Shown: piece by piece, positions 9,243 through 18,591 of the stretch | Layout: each line of letters opens with the position of its first letter | Numbering within the stretch: position 1 is the first letter of the stretch | Assembly: GCA_003194525.1 (NCBI GenBank) | Contig: NBIV01000062.1 | Coordinates: 248,001-312,000, forward strand | Reading direction: 5' to 3' | Source: Gracilariopsis chorda | Taxonomy: Eukaryota > Rhodophyta > Florideophyceae > Gracilariales > Gracilariaceae | DNA length: 64,000 bases | Notes under the pieces: generated by a model | The model's database searches: none | What the model was told of the DNA's origin: nothing | The model's input: the letters and a program-made list of their open reading frames with translations, nothing else | Translations under genes and position numbers: made by a program

Positions 9243-11426
9243 TAGCGATCACACCGGCTTAATTTGGGAAATGGTTTAATTTGAGACGGCTTGGCTCTGA
9301 AACATGGAATCTCGAATCTCGCAAATTTCATTCGCCTCTCTTCCAACCTGAGCAAGCCTCCGCGAAAGCCTGACCATCCTCCTGCCCCTCACTCATTGCA
9401 AGCTCGACAACCACCATGCTCCTGTCTATGAGACGCCAAACAGCCCGACTGAAAACCCGGGAACAACGTAGAGTGAAAGAAAAACCAAACCGTGAACAAG
9501 CAGTAAAGCTTCTCAAACAAGACAAAAAACCGCGTGGGGTAGCATCAGCATGTAGTCTTTCTCGTTCCACTGCATACCGGGTCTATGCAGCTTGGAAGAA
9601 CAAACGCCCTTCCAAACTGAACAGAATCCCTACTCCAGTAGTACACTTCAACGTGCGACCAACCATACTCAAAAAAGCCGAAAAAGAAGCGATTGTGGAA
9701 AGCACGTTGTTTGCAGCGAGCGGCCGGTTTGCGTTGGATTTCAACAACATGAGACCTCTGATGGGAGCAGTGGCTTCTGATGGAAGTGTTGGATATAAAC
9801 GGTGCATTTCTTCCAAGGATGAATTGAGGTACTTGGGAGCAAGAAACCGAGAGCTGGCTTTTCGTTCAGCTGAGTTCATGTGCAACAAATACTTTGAAGG
9901 GGAAAGTGTTGAACATGTCAAGACTTTGAGTGTAGCGCTTTCTGAGTTGCAGAAAGAAGTAACAGAGCTAGTTGAAGACCCAGAGAAAATATGGAATTTA
10001 GAAGAGACAGTACTTATTTCGCGGCATTGTTAAAGAGATAAAATATTCTCATCGTCAACAACGCACCACTCCGGACGCCGCCACGATCAGAAAGACAATA
10101 AGAAGCACCTTACTGCAGTGTTACTTGCTTCAGTTTCCAAAAAAACTTGCACCCCTATTCCTTATAGTTGCAGGGAAAAAGGGCATGTCAAAGTGGATGA
10201 ACGCTATGCAATAAAAAGTGCTGCGATTGCTTCCAGCTACGTATGAGTGGCTTGGTTAAAATAACTGGGTTTCGAAAGAAGCAAAGATAAGATGCAAACC
10301 AAAAGGTTCAATGTATGCTAAGACAATGAAGCATTTGGTGAAATACTTTGCGGGATTTGCACGCCAATTTGTTCCAGAATCGAAATCCGTTCTTTTTCTT
10401 CTAGATTTTCTCAGTTCAAGAAAAGGAACTGCATGGGTAGAAGAATGCATGAAGTTCAACATACATGCAACTCAACTTCCAGTGAATATATCCCACTTCC
10501 TCCAGCCGTGTGAATACCACATCAAAAAACACTTCAAACAGAAAACCAGAGTAATCAGTGACCAGCTCTTGTTGAAGAAGGAATTCTACCTCGCAAACAT
10601 AATTTTCAAAATGAAGCTTGCCACGGCTAGTTATCGGGCAATAAGCAGGGAGATAGTCAAAATCATTTTTTGAAGTGGGATTATGGCCATTGTGTAATGC
10701 TTTCCTGGATATGAGGCGACAAAAAGTCAAGAAACGGCTAGAAAGAGAGAATATATCAACGAAAAACCGAAGTCAGAAGGAGTGATGATCAGATAGATTG
10801 CTTTGTACAGGAACGGCCATCTGTAGTCAGTTGCGGAGCGTTGTAGCAGAAACGCAACACCCAAAGGTTGCGGTAAAAGCCATAGAGAACAAATTTCAAA
10901 CCAGTCATACATGCAACTGGGTTTTGTGGGAATCAGCGCCGCTACGCGCACCAGTTCGTGTGATGAACAGTAGAAGGACAACAAATGGTCAGACGAAAGC
11001 CCTGTGGTTGACAAAGAACAAAGTTTCTGTGAGTGTGAAAGCTGAACATCTTTTCAGCGGAAAGGAAAATGAAGACCCAAGTTTGAAGACTGCGAAACGC
11101 ACTCCAAAAGTCCCTGCAGCTTTGCGTGCTAAAGCGTCTATGCCTATTCTTTTCCTGCTATTACGGCTTTGCAGTGCAAAGGCGAGGCGTTATAAGCTTG
11201 AGCGTATTGGCAGAGAGGGAGCACCAGAAGTTTGAGTATCAAACCGACTCCGGTTGCTGCGCTAGATGCCGCAAAGAAAATGGTGGCCGCTTGGCAACAT
11301 CGTCTAAAATAAACCCATTTGCTTCCTGTGGCAGCGTCGTCTCTCATTAAGCATGGGATTTCACAGTCAAATTCGATGCTATTTGAGGCACCGTTTTTGT
11401 CTCAAATTAGCCCTTTCTGAGCGCTA
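9243..11426 (+). mobile_element. pogo-like DNA transposon, copy 1 (decayed)
   Basis: The 5' terminal repeat starts after TA at 9243-9244 (GCGATCACACCGGCTTAATT...) and contains an inner block ending ATTTGAGACGGC that matches the 5' ends of copies 2 and 3. The 3' end carries the reverse complement of GGCTAATTTGAGAC and finishes at the TA at 11425-11426, which it shares with copy 2. About 2.18 kb in all, with a broken transposase inside. TA target sites and a DDE_1 transposase fit the pogo/Tigger/Fot branch of Tc1/mariner. Confidence 0.75.
9416..11235 (+). pseudogene. pogo-like (DDE_1) transposase pseudogene, copy 1
   Basis: Starts at an ATG at 9416 with MRRQTARLK five codons in, as in the other copies. 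The N-terminal helix-turn-helix region (KPRGVASACSLSRSTAYRVY) and the conserved block SGRFALDFNNMRPLMGA are readable up to a stop at 10031-10033. Beyond this, homology to copy 2 continues in other frames: the second catalytic region reads LFLLDFLSSRKGTAWVEEC near 10390-10450, with Phe in place of the usual Gly-His after Asp, and SHFLQPCEYHIKK near 10490-10530 lacks the third Asp. At least two frame changes and one stop separate the pieces. This is the most diverged of the three copies. Confidence 0.75.
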
Positions 11427-11586
11427 GCAATCAGAATGGCTCAATTTGAGACAAGAATTGCGCCCCAAAAAAGTGCGATTTTGACCCTGAAATAAAAAAA
11501 AAACACCCTCAACAAACGTCGTCGACGCTCCACTTGAACAATGTGGGTTTATTTGAGACGCAAGCTTCTAACTTCACATATGTTAA

Positions 11587-12405
11587 TATGGTGCAATGCC
11601 CCAAAGGGGAAAAACACCCAAAGACGTCCGGGATCTTCCTCTCACGAGGTGAACCCAGTTGGGTAGAGCCCTCCCAGAGGTGTCACGGCGAAGCCGGTTT
11701 GTAAGACCAGGGACACCTGTCGCGACTTGCGCAGGGAGGTGAAGGCGAAGAATCGGTATCCGCGTGAGCGGGGTGTGATCCTCAGTAGAGGTATGTTTCC
11801 AAGTAAGTGGGGGTGCGTGATGCGCACACGAGGGCCGCGGATAGCGGGAGGTGCTACCCTAAAAAGGGGAAAAGGAAGGGCGAAGAGGAGGAAGAGAGGG
11901 CGAAGTGAGTCGCGAGAGCGACGGGGACGAACGGCGATGCCGGTAACAATATCTCTATACAGCGCGAAACACCAATGCAATTGGAACAATTATACTCCCA
12001 GTGATGGGTCCCTTTAGATGTGCAAGGGGGTTAGATGTCCCGTGGTTCACGGCGTTTCCCTCCAAGGAGGAGTAGAGCACGCGCGCAAGCGGTAACAACT
12101 AGAGCCAATTCCCCAGGTTGGGGTCCCTTGTTGGGGAAGGTTTACTGGTGCGACGGCAGTGCACCGTCGCACTAAGTACTAGCTTCCCAGAAATGGGTGT
12201 GAAAATAATAAATAATATTAACTAAAATACTCCACATTTCGTGGCAACATCCACTACTGTGGCCAACCGCCAATTGGCCCAAAACCGTTTCCCACGTGTC
12301 CATACCCACCATTGTGGGGCGTAGTTCATATACACACTACACAACCGATAATATCGGGAAAACGATCAAGTACCAAGAATCCCTCCCTGAGGGCGTTGCA
12401 CTTCA
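11587..12405. mobile_element. 819-bp non-autonomous element with inverted ends
   Basis: It is flanked by GTTAA at 11582-11586 and 12406-12410, and copy 3 of the host transposon has a single GTTAA at the same place. The ends are imperfect inverted repeats sharing GTGCAA[T/C]GCCC about 5 bases in from each tip. The inside is rich in GG/CC and short hairpins (for example CCCCAGGTTGGGG near 12112-12124) and has no supported coding region; the 96-codon Arg/Lys-rich frame at 11727-12017 is probably chance. The family is uncertain. A TTAA-containing target resembles piggyBac, but a 5-bp duplication would fit other groups equally well. Confidence 0.6.
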
Positions 12406-12420
12406 GTTAACTTGCCTCAC

Positions 12421-14154
12421 TCAACGAGGCAAGCGGATACGAAACAATGCTCTTGCGCCTTCTGTAGTCTCTCCGCCGTCTCTCATTGCCCTCGCAGAAG
12501 ATCTCAATGCCGCACGACGTTCAATAAGAGAGCCAAATGACTTTTCGTCCTCGCTTTGGCATTGGAAAATTGAGGGCAACACCTTCTTCCTACCAGTTCC
12601 CTTGCGTCTTTTCCGTACAGAACCCTTCCCTGCATTACTGGGAATTTGATTTTCTTTGTCAGAGTTGGCATCATTGCCCGGCTTAAGACAGCATACTGGC
12701 TTTGTTAGCCAACGAGCTGGGGTTCCTCCAAGAGATGGTCGTTTTGATTTCACGATACGCACAGGTGCACGCAAAGGAGCACATTCCCACAAAATTCTGT
12801 TTGCGGTGCGGTTGTTCTGCAGAATATTCTCGACGGCACTGAGCGCAATCGTCGGATTCAGTTCCCTACGCAACACGGCTTGGACCTTGTTACAAATACT
12901 TGCATAGCTACATCTCAAGCAAGCTGAAGTTCTAGTGTGTTTTCTGTCTGGTTCAAACCAGTCATTTTCTTCTTTGACACGGCACTCCAATCTCATTCTC
13001 AGCTTCTTCAGAAACTCTCGCTCACAGGGCCACAACCCTACATCCTTGAAACTGTTTCTAATTACTTCAGCAGTAACAGCACGATATCCGCTCACAGCAA
13101 GTTTCACTTTGAAAACCATATTTTCATGCTTGAAGTCTACACTAAGTAATAGCTGGTGACGAAGCACGCGCGTTTCTTCTTTGAACTTCTTGTTGATATG
13201 GGAATCATATGGCTGCAAGAAGTGCGAGGTATTCGCGGGAAGCTGAATGGCATGTATGTTGTACTTCTGACACTCTTCAATCCATTCCGTTCCCTTTCGT
13301 GAGCTATGTCCATCAAGAAGGAGCAGAATTGACTTCGACGCTGGCAAACAGTGGCGAACATACTGTGCAAAGTGCTCGATCAAGTACTTCAATGTTGTGG
13401 AATCCATTGATCCTTTCGGTGTACATTGCACTTTGGTTCCTTGTGGTATCCATGTAAGGTTTGCTAGCCATTTGTATCGTTCTGGTAGTAGCCTAATCAC
13501 ACCTGGTTCCACAGCATCCATCCAAGTTTGCATCGCTTTCTTTCCTGCAGAGATTAGGAATGGTGGGGCTTTCTTGCCATATACAGAGGCAATAATAACT
13601 GCGTTGAGATGTTTATCATTGTCCTTCAAGTCGTGTCTTCTTCCCGAATAATAAGTGCGAGCAGAAGAGAAAACCTTAACTTTCTTACCAGGTTGTGCAT
13701 TGACGCTGGTTTCATCTAAGTTCCAAATTCTATCTTGGTCTTCAAACAGATCTGGTTTCTGCGCTCGAAGCTCCGTTAAGGCATTTCTCAGTGCTGCTAC
13801 GTGTTTTAGGTTCTCACCCTCTAAGTACTTTTGTGACATACGTTCAGCAGATCTAAATGTCAGTGTCCTGTTTCTTGTACGAAAGGACCGCAGTGCATCA
13901 TCAGATGGAAGCACTTGTTTATATCCAGGACGTCCATCAGCTGCACCCTCAGCCATAAGGCTTTTCATGTTGTTTGTATCAAGTGCGAATCCCCGACTGG
14001 CCGCGAACAATGTGCGAGCAACAATTGCCATATCCTCGGACTTCGTGAGAACTGGTCGCCTACTTGGTGGATTTTGTACGGGATTGAGCAGTCTGGATAG
14101 TTTTGCTTTGTTTTTTTTTCTTGTAGGCTGCAAACAGGCGGTACGTTGTTGCAC
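12421..14154 (-). pseudogene. pogo-like (DDE_1) transposase, main part, copy 2
   Basis: This is the best preserved transposase of the three copies. A 560-codon open stretch holds the full DDE_1 catalytic core: IWNLDETSV (first Asp), LLLLDGHSSRKGTEWIEEC (second Asp) and NTSHFLQPYDSHINKKFKEE (third Asp), followed by a WPCEREFLKK block and a basic C-terminal tail (KGSVRKRRKGTGRKK). The N-terminus lies apart at 15505-15629 (ATG at 15629; MRRQTARIKA), cut off by the 1.3-kb element at 14175-15494. A length change in an A-run near 14,115 also puts the upstream residues in a different frame. All three Asp residues are present, so the catalytic part may have decayed only recently, but the gene is not expressible as one protein. 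Confidence 0.85.
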
Positions 14155-14174
14155 GAGAAAGAGTACACAAAAGA

Positions 14175-15494
14175 TGATTTACGCAAAAGATTTCAGAAAA
14201 GGAAGAGTTAAATTTCATTAAATGTAATTACACCAATATTACACGTTGCGGAAATCTGCAGAAGAGATGTGACTATTTTTACTGAAATGTGAATAAATAG
14301 TGAAATCCGTTTCAGAAATACACGCGAAACACGTTGTACAAATGGCATTGTTTCCGCGGGAAGAGGGTATCCGATGTGAGATACCGTCTTCTCAACAAAC
14401 CAACCTCTCGTCCCCAATTCCCCCAACAACCCAAACCATGGCCAGCGTCTCCCCTGCCTCCCCAAGCCCCACTCCTCTTTCCCCTTCTCCTCAAGTTCCT
14501 TCTCCACTCTCAAGCGACACGCCGCAGCCCCTCCCGCCCGCTTCTGCTACGAAGCTGGGCCGCCGTCCCACGTTCACTCCCGGCAATGACATCATAATCG
14601 TCCGGGAGGTAGCTGCTGCTAAAGCACACGTGGCTCCATTCGGCGAGGTGCTCAAGCGCTTCGCTGAGGCTGCTGAGAAGGCCAACAGCAACCCCAACCT
14701 GTCCGCCAAAGTAACTACGAAGCGACTTCAAGACCGGTATAAGAAACAAATGGACGCGTTCGCTAAGCAAGATGGTAGAGAAAGGATGATGTCGGGTGTT
14801 GGTGGCGAGTTAGGCGAGCTAGAGGATCTACTTAGTGCGATGTTAGACGCGCAGAGATACCTGGAGGCAACAAAGAACGCGTAGAAGACGTTGCGGGAAG
14901 CCCAGGAGATTCGCAAGGACGAAGCTGGCCGTCGCCTAATGCAAACGGCAATGCAACGTGCGGGTAATGGTAATGCGGGTAGGAGCGGTAGTGCTGGAGA
15001 GGATGGGAAACGAAAGAGCAGGTGGCGTCGTCTGCTGGAGGGAGAGAGGGATGAAGGACTGGAAGTTCTTGCCTTTTCGCTGCGGGAGACGGACATGGCA
15101 AGAGTGGAGATTGAACGGAAGCGGCTGGTGTTGGACAGGGATCGGATGGAGCGGGAGGTAGCGGACCGTGCGGCGGAGCGGGAGTTGAGGGTAGGTGTCC
15201 CCATAGTAGATCGGGATCGAATGAGTAGCGCTGTTGCCGCCTTCCAGCGCCTCTTGCGGACGAGGGCCTTTTTGCAGGTGTGGTCTCTCAGCCGACCAAA
15301 ACCCATGTTGCCGAAGGAGGTTGGTGCTCCTACTGTGTGCTCCTACTCATGGTACTTTACTGTAATACTCATATTTATATTTGCGTAAATGCACTTTTTA
15401 CTTTTCCCATTCAAATTTCAGAAAATGATTTCAGTAAATAAATTAAGAGCTATTTCTGAAATCCTTTTCTGAAATCTCTACTGCGTAAATCCTA
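14175..15494 (+). mobile_element. 1.3-kb terminal-inverted-repeat element with a Myb/SANT-like gene
   Basis: Left end GATTTACGCA at 14176-14185, right end its reverse complement at 15482-15491. Both are followed inside by AGATTTCAGAAAAGGA, so the inverted repeats run about 30 bases with small gaps. AAAAGA flanks both sides (14169-14174 and 15495-15500), and copy 3 of the host transposon shows the uninterrupted site, so this is a clean insertion into a transposase gene. The only coding region is the Myb-like protein. No transposase is seen, so it would depend on one elsewhere. Harbinger-type elements pair a Myb-like protein with a nuclease, but the 6-bp duplication does not fit Harbinger's usual 3 bp. 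Confidence 0.7.
14342..15388 (+). pseudogene. Myb/SANT-like DNA-binding protein of the TIR element
   Basis: One frame runs from ATG 14342 (or 14438, MASVSPASPSP) to 15388, with a single TAG at 14882-14884. The N-terminus is Pro/Ser-rich and disordered. A Myb/SANT-like region follows: LGRRPTFTPGNDIIIVREV, then FGEVLKRFAEAAEKANSNPN and KRLQDRYKKQMDAF, with the GELGELEDLLSAML block seen after this domain in large expanded families of oomycetes and algae. After the TAG the frame continues as a long Arg/Glu-rich helix (ETDMARVEIERKRLVLDRDR), probably a coiled coil. Either the TAG is a recent nonsense mutation or the shorter 180-residue product is the working one. Presumed role: binding the element's ends. 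Confidence 0.6.
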
Positions 15495-15654
15495 AAAAGA
15501 AGCAACTGCTTTTGGTTTTTTCCCATTCTTGAAGAATGTAACTGCGGGCTGTCGGTTGGTTTGTTCGTCTGTTCTATGATTGGCTTGGGCTTTAATTCGG
15601 GCAGTTTGCCGCCGCATTGAAGGAGGCATCGTGTTCAAAGATTCTGGAGGAGGC

Positions 15655-18059
15655 TGTTAGGCATTCGCCCCCAACTGTTGCCTTAAGTGGAAAATACTGG
15701 TAGGGGGTGGAGTCCCTATGAGATTCAATCTCATTGTAAGGGCCAACCTCCTCTCGCCGCTTCCACCCCAGGCACCTCCGCCTCAGCAGATGCGCGCGGC
15801 GCCCGCGCCGTCCCCATAGTGTCGCGCACCGTTGTGACTGCGCTATGCTCCCATTGCGCCGTCGCCCCTGCCGTCGTGCTGGCGCCCACTTCCGGCGCCA
15901 GTCTTTGCCAATCGTGTGGCGAAAAGCGAAGCGTGCAGGACGAATTGGTGCCTCTCAATGACGCTGCCGCCGAGCAGGACATCGTCTTCGACAGAATGGA
16001 TTTCTCATCCGTTCATGCTGCACGACCGGACGCCGCCGAGTGTGCCGCCTCCGCCTCCACGCGTAACGTCGATATGAGCTACTACCAGACCAAGGTGCCC
16101 GCCGGCTTGCTCAGACATCGGAAGTGCGCCGCGGAACGCGATATCACTTCCACCGGCTCGCCCACCCAGCGTAGGAGGTGAAGCGCTGGCAAAGCCGTTT
16201 TTAGTGCATGTATGTACTCTCGCCCCCCTGTCGCTTTGTTTTGTCACTCACAGCAGCCCGTGGAGCACCAACTTGTACATGAGCACCCTACTCATCATCC
16301 AGAACATGTACAACCCCACTCCATCTCCCCGCACTCCACTCTGCAAGACATTGCACACGGTCTCCAGCATGATCTTTAAGCAGTTGACCAACAAGCTGTA
16401 GCCGTCAAGACCCAGCCCCAACAATCCATTCAACAATTAGCCGAACAGCCCTCGCAACAACCCATGGACTACGCGGAACCTGCTGCTACAGAACCTGACC
16501 ATAGTCAGCAAACCCTCATTCATGATGCCGATCCACAAAATCAACCCGCGCACACAGCACAACAAATTGTGCATACTGTTGCTACCGTTATGCCTCAATT
16601 ATCGCATACTCCCGACGTGCACGGCGTACACAACCCTGAACCGCAGCTGGAAACCGAAAGCGCACTGGTTACCGCACAATCCGCTCAGATTATTGCAGCT
16701 TCTGCCCCATATCCAACAGCATCTATTCCTATTCTCACCACCGCCGCCACCATCCACAGTACCGCATCTCTATTGCAACGTATACACGCAAGAAAAAGCG
16801 GTTTATTGACATCATAAGGAAAGATGGTAGCATATATTAGTCCTCCCTCTGCAATTCTTCATCTATTGCTGTGGCCACCGCAAGCATAACACCACTCACA
16901 AGGGGACGCCGACGAATCCGCGCCACGAATACCATTCCTTCGAGAATCCCTTGTATATATATAAGGGGAAGGCGCTCCAAACGATATTGAAGGGAAGGCT
17001 GCAGGTCACCTACTTTCTGATGGCCATCCGCTAGAGCCAGGAGTAGGCCACCAAACTGGGCAACATCGTAAGATGGGTTGATGGCGCTATCCTCAGGCAT
17101 CAGACCATACTCTGCCTGAATTGAGAGCGCCTCTTTGGTGGAAGGCCCGGCCTCGGAAGCTTCGTCATCGATGAAACGACTGCGTTTACAAGGTGGTTCC
17201 GGGGACGAATCGTCGGATATCTCTCGAACAAGCCTGGTGACATTCGGACGTGGATGTTTAGGCATGGTGAGGTGGTTGGAAAAATGTTGCTGGAATCATC
17301 TGGTGCCGGAACAAGGTACTATATAGACTCAAAAATACCCTAGGAGGTACAATTCCTTTCGCCAAACTGGTCCGTCATGGCGAGGAAGTGTCCCATGACC
17401 GATTTTTATGAGTTGTTACTTAGACCTAGTATGCGAAACTAGAGGGTATTCATATAGAACGATTTTCTATAAAAGCCCGAGTTCGGTGGCCTCCAAGCCA
17501 ACTCGGGCCAGACCACTTCTCCTCTCTTTGGCAACCCCCACCTTCTCTTAGAGCAGTCTGCACCTCCCTTCCATCAGCCACACTTTTACTCACCTACTCT
17601 TTCACTTGGTGCGGCTTGGTCTCCCGCACCTTTACACGTGCTTGTACTAACACTGCCCTTGTTTGGGCTTATCATCTGTGGCACGGTGCACTTCGGCCGC
17701 ATACTAGACCTAAAGTCTTGGTCGTGCGTGTCGGCCGCGGTGCTATATTGGGAGTAGTCATCAGCACTACGCTAGATCTAAGGTATTGATCACGTAGGTT
17801 ATCCGCTGGTGTAGTCTCTTTGCTACATTGTCCCGGGCTTTGGCGCTCGTTGTGTTTTGCGGTCACTACCGGGTTTCCTTTCTACCTTACCTCTTGGTTC
17901 TTTGTCACGGTTTGTCCCTATTCACTACATTGGCATTGCACGCCTGTGCTGGTACTCTCGAGCTACAAACCCATTTATTGTCCTCTTTTAGCTAAGAAGG
18001 GGGCATATTAAGGACTGTCGTCGTCCGGTGTCGTTTCCTCCTGCAAAATGACACTCACA
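15655..18059 (+). mobile_element. TG...CA element A, probable solo LTR (2.4 kb)
   Basis: Begins TGTTAGGCATTCGCC and ends GACACTCACA, flanked by 5-bp GAGGC repeats at 15650-15654 and 18060-18064. Terminal TG/CA with a 5-bp duplication is the LTR-retroelement pattern. No second LTR, primer site or pol sequence is present, so I read it as a solo LTR. It has a core-promoter-like block: TATAAAA at about 17468-17474, followed at once by a stem GCCCGAGTT/AACTCGGGC (about 17476-17509). The 3' 1.2 kb is closely related to element B (22676-24463); the 5' half is longer than in B. It carries an antisense 142-codon frame. Old but not ancient, judging by the intact duplications. Confidence 0.6.
16837..17265 (-). 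CDS. Hypothetical 142-residue protein inside element A
   Basis: ATG at 17265, stop at 16837. Not recognised. The N-terminal half is polar and disordered-looking (MPKHPRPNVTRLVREISDDS...KRSRFIDDEASEAGPS). The C-terminal half looks folded and helical, with hydrophobic runs LERLPLIYIQGILEGMVFVA and SGVMLAVATAIDEEL. It runs against the direction of the presumed LTR promoter. Related sequence lies in element B, which suggests that the frame may once have been under selection, but two copies cannot show this. It could equally be a chance frame. Confidence 0.3.
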   Translation of the reverse strand: MPKHPRPNVTRLVREISDDSSPEPPCKRSRFIDDEASEAGPSTKEALSIQAEYGLMPEDSAINPSYDVAQFGGLLLALADGHQKVGDLQPSLQYRLERLPLIYIQGILEGMVFVARIRRRPLVSGVMLAVATAIDEELQRED

Positions 18060-18212
18060 GAGGCCAAAAGCAATGGAATGGTGCTGGCGTGTGCTAGGCT
18101 AAATTAAGGTAGAGTGGACCTAAATGGAATCTTGGAGATACGAGATTCCACTTTCGAAATCCTTGCCGTCTCTAATTGAGCCATTTCTCAAATAAAGCCG
18201 GTATGATTGCTA

Positions 18213-18591
18213 ACCCTTTACCGTTGGTAGGGTTAGCAATTGCTAACGGTCGTAAGGGTTAAGGGTTAGCACTAACCTTCTAGAAGTGTACAAAGATAAC
18301 GGTTTAAAGGATAAGCGGTCCCAATCTTTCCGGCATGTTTGTCCTAATCCTGGTAAATGTTGACCCTTTATACGTTACACATGGGGATGCATTGCGTCGG
18401 ATACAGCGAGCAAAGAAATGATGAGTCCCCAGGGAGCTTGGCTACATAGACTCAAGGGCTTAAAGCATCATATTCACCAATCTTGGTCATGGTGATAGTA
18501 TGACGTAGCCACAACATTCAGCAACTCGTTAGCCGTGACAAAAGCCAAGAAGAAAAGTTTAGGGTATGTCTACTAAGCCCTGCGTCCGACT
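18213..18591. other. Non-coding stretch with palindromic GGGTTAG motifs
   Basis: No gene. Between 18205 and 18275 lie several copies of GGGTTAG/CTAACCC in both directions (GCTAACCCTTTACCGT, GGGTTAGCAATTGCTAAC, TAAGGGTTAAGGGTTAGC), which can fold into overlapping hairpins. The remainder to 18591 is the 3' flank of the proline catabolism gene. Confidence 0.35.

Larger units (their letters stand above)
11425..18212 (-). mobile_element. pogo-like DNA transposon, copy 2, carrying three nested insertions
   Basis: The 3' terminal repeat begins right of TA 11425-11426 (GCAATCAGAATGGCTCAATT...), and the 5' terminal repeat ends at TA 18211-18212 (on the minus strand GCAATCATACCGGCTTTATT...). Both contain the ATTTGAGA/CAATTxGAGAC block. 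The element should be about 2.2-2.4 kb but is spread over 6.8 kb because three other elements lie in it: 11587-12405 in the 3' part, 14175-15494 in the transposase, and 15655-18059 in the 5' leader. The matching uninterrupted sequence in copy 3 confirms each junction. Confidence 0.8.

Noticed and set aside
11727-12017. 96-codon Arg/Lys-rich frame in the 819-bp element
   Set aside because: Composition reflects a purine-rich strand; no start context or family similarity.
15687-16181. 164-codon frame with CxxC pairs (LCSHC, LCQSC) in element A
   Set aside because: The CxxC spacing suggested a zinc ribbon, but the frame is low-complexity Ala/Ser/Arg-rich, has no counterpart in element B and is probably chance in GC-rich LTR sequence.
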